DNA of 64,000 nucleotides from Gracilimonas sp040904925 (GTDB taxonomy: Bacteria > Bacteroidota > Rhodothermia > Balneolales > Balneolaceae), in the NCBI GenBank assembly GCA_040904925.1, contig JBBDSP010000027.1:1-64000 (forward strand), read 5' to 3'. Both the position numbers and the translations under genes were made by a program. The notes under the pieces were generated by a model. It worked only from the letters and a program-made list of their open reading frames with translations. It searched no databases and was not told the origin of the DNA. The number at the start of each line of letters is the position of its first letter. Position 1 is the stretch's first letter. Below, piece by piece: positions 52,848-61,595 of this stretch.

Positions 52848-53660
52848 TTGTTTCCCATTGGCTTTCTCGAATTCGGAATTAAAGATTTCGTCGAGACTCT
52901 TATTATTGCGCTATTTCTGGTATATCTGTACCGGTGGGTAAAAGGTACGTTTGCGATTCAGGCTGCACTGGGGATATTATTTGTCGTCATCATAAATGTA
53001 ATGATCGGTTTGTTGGGCTTCACGACTATAAATTCTATCCTAAGCCAGATCCTTGATGTCGGTATCATCGCGATCATCATTCTCTTTCAACCCGAGATCC
53101 GTAAACTGCTATACCGTCTTGGAACCAATACCAGCCTCGACCGATTTTTCTCCACTTCAAATTCTGATAAGACCATTGATGAAGTGATTGAAGCTGTAAA
53201 AGATATGGCCAAAAATAAGACCGGGGCATTGATCGTATTTGCCCGAACATCTTCTTTGCAGGATCTTGTTGATGCAGGAGTAAATATTGATGCGGAGATC
53301 AGAAGTGAATTGCTGGTAACGATCTTTCAAAAAGACACTCCCCTTCATGATGGGGCGGTGGTTATTCGTGGAAATAGAATTGTTGCGGCCAGTTGTTATT
53401 TACCTATTTCGCAGAATCCTAATATTTCAACTTCATTTGGGACCCGTCACCGTGCCGCAGTGGGAATCAGTGAGTCGAATAATGTATTCGTACTTGTGGT
53501 ATCTGAAGAAACAGGTCGTATTTCCATTGCCCGAAACGGAGCACTTACCAGTGGATTGACCATCCAGAAACTTCGGGCCGAAATGGAAGAATCCTTCGGA
53601 GATCAGAAGTTTGATGAAGATGTTGCCTTCAGTTCACAAGCCGATATGAATTTGAACTGA
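52848..53660 (+). CDS. cdaA: Diadenylate cyclase CdaA
   Basis: A 270-residue membrane enzyme making c-di-AMP from two ATP. Three N-terminal helices (about residues 8-30, 36-58, 64-82) precede the DisA_N catalytic domain. It carries the DGA motif in PLHDGAVVIRG and the RHR motif in FGTRHRAAVG. The start is a TTG. It is translated close behind folP. It lacks a neighbouring CdaR. Confidence 0.93.
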   Translation: MFPIGFLEFGIKDFVETLIIALFLVYLYRWVKGTFAIQAALGILFVVIINVMIGLLGFTTINSILSQILDVGIIAIIILFQPEIRKLLYRLGTNTSLDRFFSTSNSDKTIDEVIEAVKDMAKNKTGALIVFARTSSLQDLVDAGVNIDAEIRSELLVTIFQKDTPLHDGAVVIRGNRIVAASCYLPISQNPNISTSFGTRHRAAVGISESNNVFVLVVSEETGRISIARNGALTSGLTIQKLRAEMEESFGDQKFDEDVAFSSQADMNLN

Positions 53661-53686
53661 GCTGAGGTAAAGCTCAGTTTTCTTTA
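53655..53686 (+). terminator. Terminator overlapping the cdaA stop codon
   Basis: AACTGAGCT pairs with AGCTCAGTT around a 7-base loop and is followed by a T-rich tail. The stem includes the TGA of cdaA. Confidence 0.75.
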
Positions 53687-53710
53687 AATAGATCTGTATC
53701 AGATCCAACC

Positions 53711-53832
53711 TCGCACAAGCGGACGTTTGCGCTAGTACTTGAAGAATATTTTGATCTTACCGACTAAAACTAGTTAAAGATTATCTCAATACTGTTTCCA
53801 CCCAAAAACTGGTTCAAGCGTCCGCTTGGACC
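53711..53832. repeat. REP/BIME element, copy 1, downstream of the RAYT gene
   Basis: A 122-base element. It starts TCGCACAAGCGGACGTTTGC and ends GGTTCAAGCGTCCGCTTGGACC-like, so its ends carry inverted CAAGCGGACGCTTG palindromes (one mismatch here). GCTAGTACTTGA follows the left palindrome. It aligns with copy 2 along its whole length. Confidence 0.88.
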
Positions 53833-53847
53833 TTTGTCGAATAAAGC

Positions 53848-54402
53848 TCAATAAATTATTTCAACATCCAATATTCCCTTTCCCCCATAATAATCCTTGG
53901 CGCTACTATATTTCCAATCTTGTGGATGGATCACAAAACCAGCTTTAACAGGATTGAAATGTAGGTACTCAAGTTTTTGATTGATCATTTCAGCTGTAAA
54001 CAATTCTATTGGATGATTGTGTTGCTGCCAAAATTGCCAATCAATATTGTTACTATTATTTACCCCAGCTCTTTTCATCATCCATGTCATCCAATTTTTT
54101 CTACTTTCCTTGGGGTAATCATGAATTTCTTCTTTTAGTTTTCTGGAAGTAAAACTTTTGAAGTCACGTAAAATACTTTGCATCGGATTTTGGCTGGTTC
54201 CCATAATCAAATGTACATGACTAGGCATGATACACCAGGCATAAATAATTAAGCCCTTATTGTCCTGGCAAAATTTAAAACTGTCGATCAGTATATTGTT
54301 GTAAACCGGTCTAATGAATACATCTATCCAATTTATAACAGAGAAGCTTACGAAATAAGCTTGTGTTTGGTTATGGAATTTATACTTTCTGCTCATAATC
54401 AT
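53848..54402 (-). mobile_element. REP-associated tyrosine transposase (RAYT, Y1_Tnp)
   Basis: A 184-residue HUH single-strand transposase. The histidine pair is H62/H64 in MPSHVHLIMG and the tyrosine is Y146 in LEYLHFNPVKAGFV, both classic. The N-terminal YFVSFSVINW strand fits. The gene lies between two 118-122-base REP elements in direct orientation, as expected for RAYT-REP units. It has no transposon inverted ends of its own. It is intact and may still cut REP DNA or spread it. Confidence 0.94.
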
Positions 54403-54479
54403 CCCTTAAATTGACGTTTAAAGGGTTAGAGCATTTTAAAAGCAATTCCTTACAAAATATTTTTTTACTGAATTCAAGA

Positions 54480-54597
54480 TCGCACAAGCGGACGCTTGCG
54501 CTAGTACTTGAGGAATAGTTTGTCATTACCAACTAAGGACTGGTAAAGAATGGCTCAAAAATAGTTTAAAATAATGGTTCAAGCGTCCGCTTGGACC
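54480..54597. repeat. REP/BIME element, copy 2, upstream of the RAYT gene
   Basis: A 118-base element starting TCGCACAAGCGGACGCTTGC (perfect inner palindrome CAAGCG-GA-CGCTTG) and ending CAAGCGTCCGCTTGGACC. Same orientation as copy 1. It lies eight bases beyond the stop of the MeaB gene. Confidence 0.88.
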
Positions 54598-54605
54598 ATT
54601 ATCAT

Positions 54606-55598
54606 TTACCTACCCAAAAACTCTTGCATCAAGTCACGCGCAGCTTTGTACGAAGAAACTTCTCCCTGTTGAACCTGTTTTCGAAACTTCTCCAATTTTA
54701 TTTTCAAATCAGCATCTTCATAAAAGGCACGATGTAATTCCTGATGTATTGCCTCATCCAGCCAGTAGCTTGCCTGATCTTTTCTCTTTTGTTCGAAGAA
54801 CCCTTTGATTTTGGTATGTCTCATAAATTCATCTATGATCTCCCAGACTTCGGGTATCCCGTTATTGTGAAAGGCAGAACAGGTAGCCACTTTCGGAATC
54901 CATCCCGATTCTGTGGGAGGAAACAGATGAAGGGCATTTTTGTATTCAGCCATGGCACGTTTGGCAGCATCTTCATTTCCGGAATCCGCTTTGTTGATGA
55001 CGATGGAATCAGCCATTTCCATGATGCCGCGTTTAATGCCCTGAAGTTCATCTCCGGCTCCGGCGAGCATCAGTAATAAAAAGAAATCGACCATGGAGTG
55101 AACGGCTGTTTCGGACTGACCAACGCCAACCGTTTCAATCAAAATGGTATCAAAACCTGCGGCTTCACAAAGTGAAATGGTCTCCCTTGTACTTCGGGCA
55201 ACCCCCCCAAGTGATCCGGAAGTTGGGGTAGGCCGAATGTATGCTTTGGGGTGATTGGATAAGGTTTCCATACGGGTTTTATCGCCGAGAATACTACCGC
55301 GGGTTTTGGAACTGCTGGGATCCACGGCTAGTACGGCCAGTGATCTTCCTTCTTCCTCAATGACATGATTTCCAAAAGCTTCAATAAAAGTACTCTTTCC
55401 AACCCCGGGAACTCCTGTTATCCCAATACGGATCGAGTTTCCGGCATGAGGCAGGCATCCTTCAATAATTTCTTGCGCCAGATCCTGATGTTCTTGCCTG
55501 GTGCTTTCGATCAGAGTGATAGCACGGCTGAGCAGCATCCGGTCTCCCGATCTAATACCATCGATAAATTCTTTTGCTGTAGGTAGGTGCTTACTCAA
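54606..55598 (-). CDS. meaB: Methylmalonyl-CoA mutase-associated GTPase MeaB
   Basis: A 330-residue G3E-family P-loop GTPase. GVPGVGKST is the P-loop, VDPSSSKTRGSILGDKTRM is the MeaB signature, and NKADSGNE the guanine-recognition region. It protects and loads the mutase with adenosylcobalamin. The start is TTG, preceded six bases upstream by AGGAGGT, a good Shine-Dalgarno. It follows the mutase subunit genes with a long hairpin in between. Confidence 0.93.
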   Translation of the reverse strand: MSKHLPTAKEFIDGIRSGDRMLLSRAITLIESTRQEHQDLAQEIIEGCLPHAGNSIRIGITGVPGVGKSTFIEAFGNHVIEEEGRSLAVLAVDPSSSKTRGSILGDKTRMETLSNHPKAYIRPTPTSGSLGGVARSTRETISLCEAAGFDTILIETVGVGQSETAVHSMVDFFLLLMLAGAGDELQGIKRGIMEMADSIVINKADSGNEDAAKRAMAEYKNALHLFPPTESGWIPKVATCSAFHNNGIPEVWEIIDEFMRHTKIKGFFEQKRKDQASYWLDEAIHQELHRAFYEDADLKIKLEKFRKQVQQGEVSSYKAARDLMQEFLGR

Positions 55599-55611
55599 GA
55601 TAACCTCCTGT

Positions 55612-55677
55612 TAACTTTTCCAAAGTTACATGGGAATCGAAGTTTGCAGGGTATTCCACCTAACTTTGGAAAAGTTA
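55612..55677. repeat. Inverted repeat between mutB and meaB (element I)
   Basis: TAACTTTTCCAAAGTTA (55612-55628) pairs perfectly with its complement at 55661-55677 over a 32-base loop. GCTCCTACGCTCCGCGTTAGAGC further on (55695-55717) makes a second small hairpin. No strong T-run. Confidence 0.7.
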
Positions 55678-55751
55678 GCTGATACAAAGACATCTCCCCC
55701 TCGCTCCTACGCTCCGCGTTAGAGCGAAAAAGAGGATGATTGTGATAACGA

Positions 55752-57896
55752 TCAATCCGATCCATTGGAATAATTTTCTATCAATACATCTAAAATTTGC
55801 TTAGCTGCTTTTGGGATCACGGTTCCGGGACCGAACACAGCAGTAACTCCTACATCATACAGGAAATCATAATCCTGCTGAGGGATCACTCCTCCGGCGA
55901 TCACTATGATATCTTCACGACCATGCTCCTTGAGTTCGTTGATTACCTGAGGAACCAGTGTTTTATGTCCACCGGCCAGACTGGAAACCCCCAAAATATG
56001 CACGTCATTTTCTACGGCCTGTCGGGCGGCTTCTTCAGGGGTTTGGAAGAGGGGGCCAATATCTACATCAAAACCAAGATCTGCAAAGCTGGTAGAGATG
56101 ACTTTAGCCCCCCTGTCGTGACCATCCTGGCCCATTTTGGCAACCATGATCCGAGGGCGGCGGCCATCCAGTTCAGCAAACTCATCCGCTTTTGCGAGGG
56201 CGGCTTTAAAGTGATCGTTATTTTTTAATTCAGAAGAATACACGCCTGAAATTGATTTAATAGTTGCTTTATATCGCCCGAAAGCCTCCTCCATGGCATC
56301 AGATATTTCACCAAGTGTGGCTCTTTCGCGGGCTGCATCAACAGCCAAAGCTAATAAATTTCCATCACCGGATTCTGCACATTTCGTGAGTTTATCAAGT
56401 GCCTGCTGTACAGCCTCATCATTACGACCGGCTTTTATTTTGTTGATTCGCTCGATCTGAGATCTGCGAACTTTTTCATTATCTACTTCCAGGATGTCGA
56501 TCTCGGATTTCTCATCCGTTTGGTATTTGTTGATGCCGACAATGGTGTCTTTGGCAGAGTCGATACGAGCTTGTTTTCTGGCAGCAGCTTCTTCGATCCT
56601 CATTTTTGGAAGGCCGGTTTCAATGGCTTTTGCCATCCCACCGAGTTCCTCCACTTCACCAATAAGAGTCCAGGCTCGGCGTGCGATCTTATCTGTCAAA
56701 TATTCTACATAATACGAGCCTGCCCAAGGATCCACGGCTTTGGTTATGCCGGTCTCTTCCTGTAAGAATAACTGCGTATTTCGGGCAATGCGGGCAGAGA
56801 AATCGGTTGGAAGGGCAATGGCCTCATCCAGGGCGTTGGTGTGCAGAGACTGCGTGTGACCAAGTACAGCAGCTAACGCCTCCACGGTTGTTCGTGCCAC
56901 ATTGTTGAATGGATCTTGTTCAGTCAAGCTCCACCCGGAAGTTTGGGAATGTGTTCTCAGCGAAAGGGATTTTTCATTCTTTGGGTTGAAGGACTTCACG
57001 ATCTTAGCCCAAAGCAATCGCGCAGCCCGCATCTTGGCAATTTCCATAAAATGATTCATCCCGATGCCCCAGAAAAAAGAAAGCCGCGGAGCAAATTCAT
57101 CAATATCCATTCCGGCTTTTATCCCTCTGCGGAGATACTCAAGTCCGTTGGCGAGTGTGTAAGCCAGTTCAAGATCACAGGTAGCTCCGGCTTCCTGCAT
57201 ATGATATCCGCTTATCGAGATAGAATTAAAGCGAGGCATATTCTGTGAGGTGTATTCAAAAATATCCCCGATAATCTTCATAGAAGGCTCCGGCGGATAG
57301 ATATAGGTATTCCGAACCATAAATTCCTTGAGAATATCATTCTGAATAGTCCCGGATAAGTGCTCCGGTTTTATGCCTTGTTCTTCGCCCGCTACAATAA
57401 AAAAGGCCATTACGGGAATCACAGCACCATTCATGGTCATGGAAACAGACATCTTATCCAGCGGAATTTGATCGAAGAGGATCTTCATGTCCTCCACTGA
57501 ATCAATGGCGACACCGGCTTTACCGACATCCCCGGATACACGCGGGTGATCAGAGTCATACCCACGATGGGTTGCAAGGTCGAAAGCCACGGAAAGTCCT
57601 TTTTGTCCGGCCTCTAAATTTCGCCGATAAAATGCATTGGATTCCTCAGCAGTTGAAAATCCTGCATATTGGCGGATGGTCCACGGGCGAACGGCATACA
57701 TAGTGGAATAGGGGCCTCGCAGATAAGGGGGAATACCGGCAGCATAATCCAGATGCTCCAGGTTTTTAACGTCCTCTTTGCCGAAAGTATGCGTCACCGG
57801 AATTTGCTCAGGAGTTTCCCAGGTTTGCTCTGAACCACTGTCGGATTTTTTAGGTGAATTGAGATCTAAGCTGATATTTGAAAAATCCTTCTTCAT
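55752..57896 (-). CDS. mutB: Methylmalonyl-CoA mutase, large (catalytic) subunit
   Basis: A 714-residue adenosylcobalamin enzyme. The TIM-barrel substrate domain spans residues 30-550 (TMYAVRPWTIRQYAG, RTHSQTSGWSLTEQDPFNN). The C-terminal cobalamin domain carries GQDGHDRG, SSLAGGH and GGVIPQQDY (B12-binding His in DGHDRG). It converts (R)-methylmalonyl-CoA to succinyl-CoA. The start shares a base with the mutA stop (TAATG) and an AGGAGG lies nine bases before it. Confidence 0.96.
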   Translation of the reverse strand: MKKDFSNISLDLNSPKKSDSGSEQTWETPEQIPVTHTFGKEDVKNLEHLDYAAGIPPYLRGPYSTMYAVRPWTIRQYAGFSTAEESNAFYRRNLEAGQKGLSVAFDLATHRGYDSDHPRVSGDVGKAGVAIDSVEDMKILFDQIPLDKMSVSMTMNGAVIPVMAFFIVAGEEQGIKPEHLSGTIQNDILKEFMVRNTYIYPPEPSMKIIGDIFEYTSQNMPRFNSISISGYHMQEAGATCDLELAYTLANGLEYLRRGIKAGMDIDEFAPRLSFFWGIGMNHFMEIAKMRAARLLWAKIVKSFNPKNEKSLSLRTHSQTSGWSLTEQDPFNNVARTTVEALAAVLGHTQSLHTNALDEAIALPTDFSARIARNTQLFLQEETGITKAVDPWAGSYYVEYLTDKIARRAWTLIGEVEELGGMAKAIETGLPKMRIEEAAARKQARIDSAKDTIVGINKYQTDEKSEIDILEVDNEKVRRSQIERINKIKAGRNDEAVQQALDKLTKCAESGDGNLLALAVDAARERATLGEISDAMEEAFGRYKATIKSISGVYSSELKNNDHFKAALAKADEFAELDGRRPRIMVAKMGQDGHDRGAKVISTSFADLGFDVDIGPLFQTPEEAARQAVENDVHILGVSSLAGGHKTLVPQVINELKEHGREDIIVIAGGVIPQQDYDFLYDVGVTAVFGPGTVIPKAAKQILDVLIENYSNGSD

Positions 57897-59299
57897 TATG
57901 CACCCTCCTTTTGAAGTTCAGCTTCGATATTCAGTGGTGGCACTTTCTCAATTTCAAGGAAAGAACCCGCACTAAATTCAAGATCATCAAAATTTTGAAT
58001 ATTGAATATTGAATATTGAATTTCGTCAGGTTGATATTTATTCACTCCAACCAACACTTTCTCCTCCTTTTTATAAGCCTGCACTTTTTTGCTTCGGGAT
58101 CTTTGAATTTTACTTTGTATAAATCCGGTTTTGAGGCATTCATAAAATCCGCCTTTTGCTTCAATTTCCTGAAATAATTTCCAGCTTTCTTCGGCAATTT
58201 TATCGGTCAAAACTTCAATGTAATAGGAACCGGCTCCCGGATCGGCCACTTTATCGAGGTAAGACTCTTCCTGTAAGATGAGCTGAATATTCCGTGCAAT
58301 GCGAGAGGAAAACCCGGAAGGCTCATCAAAATATTGGTTATAAGGATGAACGGTGATGGAGTCACATCCGCCTAAGGCCGCAGCCATTGTTTCTGTTGTT
58401 GCACGAAGCATATTATTATGGGCATCCGTTTTAGATTTGTTCCAGAACGGGGTTTCGGCGTGAATGGGATTCGAAATATTCTCAATTTCGTACTCTTTCA
58501 AAACCTGAGCCCAAATTAATTTGAATGTGCGGAATTTAGCGAGTTCTGGAAAGTAGTTTGGCCCTGATGCAAAATTGAAATAAAGCTGTTGACTATTTTT
58601 TTCATTCAGTCCTAAAATTTCATTACCCGCCGCTAATGCAAATGCTACCTGTTGAACAATATCTGCTCCGGAATCAGCATAAATTGATGTGTCGATGCCG
58701 ATGAAATTAAAAGTAGGCCCCGATTCATTCACTATGCTTTGAATGGCTTTTCTTTCAAGAAGTTTTCCGGTTCGAATGGCAAAGGAAAAAGGATCGAAGG
58801 TAAAGTGAGTGTCGAGCTTGGTTTTGGAGATGTCGCGCTCTTCGCAAATGGCTTTAAGCCATTTAACGTTTTGTGCTGTGGAAAGAGAAGGACCGAATTT
58901 TAAAGTGATGAACTCAAATTGAATATCCTTCAGCAGTCGCTTCAGATCACCTTGAGTTGAAACCTGATCTGCCTTAAGGTTGAAATACAATCCTGAAGCT
59001 CCACTTTCCAGAGCGTGCAAGGCAAGTTTATTGGCGGTGTCTATATCTGTGTTCTCGATGGGTTCAACTACACTCCATGATGTTGAAGCACGAACAGGAT
59101 CAGGAGTTCGGTCAAGGTCTTCCAGATTTTGTTTTCGGTAAAATGGCAGAGCGTTTACGCCCTCTCCCGATTTCCATTCCAGGACTTCTTTGTAGTTTTT
59201 GCCTTTTAGATCAGACTCAATGACTTCTTCCCATTCCTCTAAAGATATGGGTGGAAATTCGTTAAAATGAAGGTTGTCTTTGAAATTCAGGTTTTCCAA
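57896..59299 (-). CDS. mutA: Methylmalonyl-CoA mutase, small subunit (short form)
   Basis: A 467-residue partner of MutB, homologous to its barrel domain (GSYYIEVLTDKIAEESWKLF, ATTETMAAALGGCDSITVHPYN). It lacks the C-terminal B12-binding domain, so it is shorter than classical MutA of about 620 residues. I believe this short form is common in Bacteroidota-related lineages. It is structural rather than catalytic. First gene of the mutase operon, coupled to mutB by TAATG. Confidence 0.92.
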   Translation of the reverse strand: MENLNFKDNLHFNEFPPISLEEWEEVIESDLKGKNYKEVLEWKSGEGVNALPFYRKQNLEDLDRTPDPVRASTSWSVVEPIENTDIDTANKLALHALESGASGLYFNLKADQVSTQGDLKRLLKDIQFEFITLKFGPSLSTAQNVKWLKAICEERDISKTKLDTHFTFDPFSFAIRTGKLLERKAIQSIVNESGPTFNFIGIDTSIYADSGADIVQQVAFALAAGNEILGLNEKNSQQLYFNFASGPNYFPELAKFRTFKLIWAQVLKEYEIENISNPIHAETPFWNKSKTDAHNNMLRATTETMAAALGGCDSITVHPYNQYFDEPSGFSSRIARNIQLILQEESYLDKVADPGAGSYYIEVLTDKIAEESWKLFQEIEAKGGFYECLKTGFIQSKIQRSRSKKVQAYKKEEKVLVGVNKYQPDEIQYSIFNIQNFDDLEFSAGSFLEIEKVPPLNIEAELQKEGA

Positions 59300-59465
59300 A
59301 ACTGCAGCTTATGTTTATTGAATTTTAATTACAGTCCAAAATAAAGAGGTCAGAAGTTCTTTACTAACCGGGCTCAAAAAATACCGTTTTAATTAGTAAA
59401 AAAGCGCTTACAATTTGTATATTCAGTTCCATTTTTCACGAAAACAAAACTCACTTACTTATTTA

Positions 59466-60629
59466 ATGGAACAAACGGAGCAATTAATTCCGCCCTTAAC
59501 CCAGCTTACCGAAGATGAACAAATGCTAAAAGAGGCTGCCGCTGATTTTGCAGAAGCTTCCATAAAGCCTTTGGTTGAAGAAATGGACGAGAACGCAAAA
59601 CTCGACCCGGGTCTGATCAAAGAGTTTTTTGAAATGGGATTGATGGGAATTGATATTCCCGAGAAATACTCAGGCGGTGGCGGAACATTTATGATGTCTA
59701 TTGTTGCAATCGAGCAGATCTCGAGAGTTGATGCATCAGCAGGTGTATTTATGGATGTTCAGAACACACTGGTAAATAATGCCTTTGTGAATTTTGCATC
59801 CGATCACCTAAAAGACAAATATTTACCACAGCTTGCTACGGAGAAAGTAGGGGCCTATTGTTTGTCTGAAGCAGGATCCGGAAGTGACGCGTTCGCCCTA
59901 AAAGCTACGGCCACTGAAGACGGTGATGATTTTGTGTTAAATGGTGCCAAGCTTTGGATCACTAATGCCAACGAGGCAGATATCTTTTTGGTGATGGCGA
60001 ATGTGAATCCTGATGCAGGATATAAAGGCATTACTGCTTTTGTTGTAGAGCGTGGAATGGAAGGATTTTCTATCTCTAAAAAAGAAAACAAACTGGGAAT
60101 CCGTGCGAGCTCTACTTGTGAGATCTTATTAGACAACTGTCGCGTGCCTAAAGAAAACGTGGTTGGCGAAGTTGGAAAAGGATATAAAGTAGCTATTGAG
60201 ACTTTGAATGAAGGCCGTGTTGGAATCGGAGCTCAGATGATTGGTATTGCTCAGGGTGCCTTTGATGCAGCGCTTGCATATGTACAGGAACGCAAACAGT
60301 TTGGGAAAGCGATCTCAGAATTTCAGGGTGTTCAGTTTCAGTTGGCACGTATGGCAACAGATATTGAAATGGCTCGATTATTGGTTTACAATGCTGCCAG
60401 AAAGAAAATGGCCGGTCAGAATTTTCTGAAAGAAGCGGCCATGGCAAAATTCTATTCGTCTGAAGTTGCTGAAAGTGTAAGTTCGCAGGCAGTGGATCTG
60501 TTTGGAGGCTATGGATATGTTAAAGAATATCCCGTAGAGAAATATTACCGTGATTCTAAGATCGGTAAGATCTACGAGGGTACAACGAACATGCAGCTCA
60601 GCACTATTGCTAAGTTGCTACTTCGATGA
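59466..60629 (+). CDS. Acyl-CoA dehydrogenase
   Basis: A 387-residue FAD enzyme. The start chosen is MEQTEQLIPP; the 17 upstream residues do not belong to the family. SEAGSGSDA and KLWITNAN form the FAD site, and KQFGKAISEFQGVQFQLA precedes the C-terminal domain. The catalytic glutamate is in KIYEGTTNMQ. DLFGGYGYVKEYPVEKYYRD is typical. The short-/branched-chain type is likely. It diverges from the mutase operon, so both may serve branched-chain or propionyl-CoA catabolism. Confidence 0.92.
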   Translation: MEQTEQLIPPLTQLTEDEQMLKEAAADFAEASIKPLVEEMDENAKLDPGLIKEFFEMGLMGIDIPEKYSGGGGTFMMSIVAIEQISRVDASAGVFMDVQNTLVNNAFVNFASDHLKDKYLPQLATEKVGAYCLSEAGSGSDAFALKATATEDGDDFVLNGAKLWITNANEADIFLVMANVNPDAGYKGITAFVVERGMEGFSISKKENKLGIRASSTCEILLDNCRVPKENVVGEVGKGYKVAIETLNEGRVGIGAQMIGIAQGAFDAALAYVQERKQFGKAISEFQGVQFQLARMATDIEMARLLVYNAARKKMAGQNFLKEAAMAKFYSSEVAESVSSQAVDLFGGYGYVKEYPVEKYYRDSKIGKIYEGTTNMQLSTIAKLLLR

Positions 60630-60637
60630 GTGAGTGA

Positions 60638-60665
60638 GAAAAAGGGGGCTTCGGCCCCCTTTTTA
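60638..60665. terminator. Bidirectional terminator
   Basis: AAAGGGGGC and GCCCCCTTT stem around TTCG, with A and T tails on both sides. It separates the acyl-CoA dehydrogenase gene from the converging FGE-like gene. Confidence 0.9.
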
Positions 60666-60667
60666 TT

Positions 60668-61477
60668 TTAAGGTGTTTTTGGTTTTGGGTGAAAAAAGCC
60701 ATTTAGAAAACGCTCTTTATTTAGCTCTTCCTGTGAAACGGCACACCGAAATCCTACCTCATAGAATTTAGAATCACTCAATACCCCAACCCGCCAATAT
60801 AGTTTGGCAGTATTTTCCCAAGAGTTGAAACTTCCGCCCCTAATGATCCTTACAGCGCTATTCTCAAGATCATGCAGTTCATTAGGTTTCTCATAAAACT
60901 GATAATATTCCCCGATCCATTCTGATACATTACCACTCATGTCGTATAGCCCCAACTCATTTGGTTTTTTCGTGCCTACAGTAAATGAGAAAGAGAGATT
61001 TTCGTTTTCGGTAATGGCAAAGTCAGAGAGGGAATCAGGGTCGTTTGTCCCAGCATAAAGAAATGCTTTACCTCCGGCACGGGCGGCATATTCCCATTCA
61101 TTTTCTGAAGGTAGCCGCCACCCAAAATAGTTACAGTAGGCCTCAGCATCATGCCAATCAACCCGTACAACCGCACGATCGCCACGCCCATAGTGGTCAT
61201 CTTCGGGTAAAGGGATGTCGGTTTTACGAGCGAAGGCATCATATTGAGCAAAGGTAACTTCGTGCTTACCGATGTAGAAATCGGGCAGAGTAACTTGATG
61301 TATGGGTAAAGCATCTGTGTTCAAACTGTCTATGATATCACCCATTAAAAAAGTACCGCCATTAATAAATACCATTTCAGGTTTAGAGATACTTGGTGTA
61401 TTTTTGAAAATTGAACAATTGCTTACACTTAAAGCAATTAAAAGTATGATCAGGGTTCTTCGTTGAAAATCTTTCAT
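60668..61477 (-). CDS. FGE-like (SUMF1-domain) lipoprotein
   Basis: A 269-residue exported protein from MKDFQRR (chosen as start; a longer reading adds 19 residues). A hydrophobic helix ends in SVSNC, a non-standard lipobox with Asn at -1. The SUMF1/C-type-lectin-like domain shows FYIGKHEVTFAQYDAF, GWRLPSENEWEYAARAG and LYDMSGNVSEWIGEYY, with RIIRGGSFNSW at the end. The two copper-binding cysteines of formylglycine-generating enzymes are absent (Asn/Trp in their place). It is therefore probably not a sulfatase activator but a structural SUMF1 protein of the gliding-machinery (GldJ/K) kind. Confidence 0.82.
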   Translation of the reverse strand: MKDFQRRTLIILLIALSVSNCSIFKNTPSISKPEMVFINGGTFLMGDIIDSLNTDALPIHQVTLPDFYIGKHEVTFAQYDAFARKTDIPLPEDDHYGRGDRAVVRVDWHDAEAYCNYFGWRLPSENEWEYAARAGGKAFLYAGTNDPDSLSDFAITENENLSFSFTVGTKKPNELGLYDMSGNVSEWIGEYYQFYEKPNELHDLENSAVRIIRGGSFNSWENTAKLYWRVGVLSDSKFYEVGFRCAVSQEELNKERFLNGFFHPKPKTP

Positions 61478-61595
61478 ACTAAAATGATAGTATGAATATA
61501 AATTAATTGCAAAGAAATGGAATGATGTTCCCAAATACAGAGTTTAAACTTTCAGAAATTCCCTTAGTATCTCTCAGACAAATCAATTGAATAAA

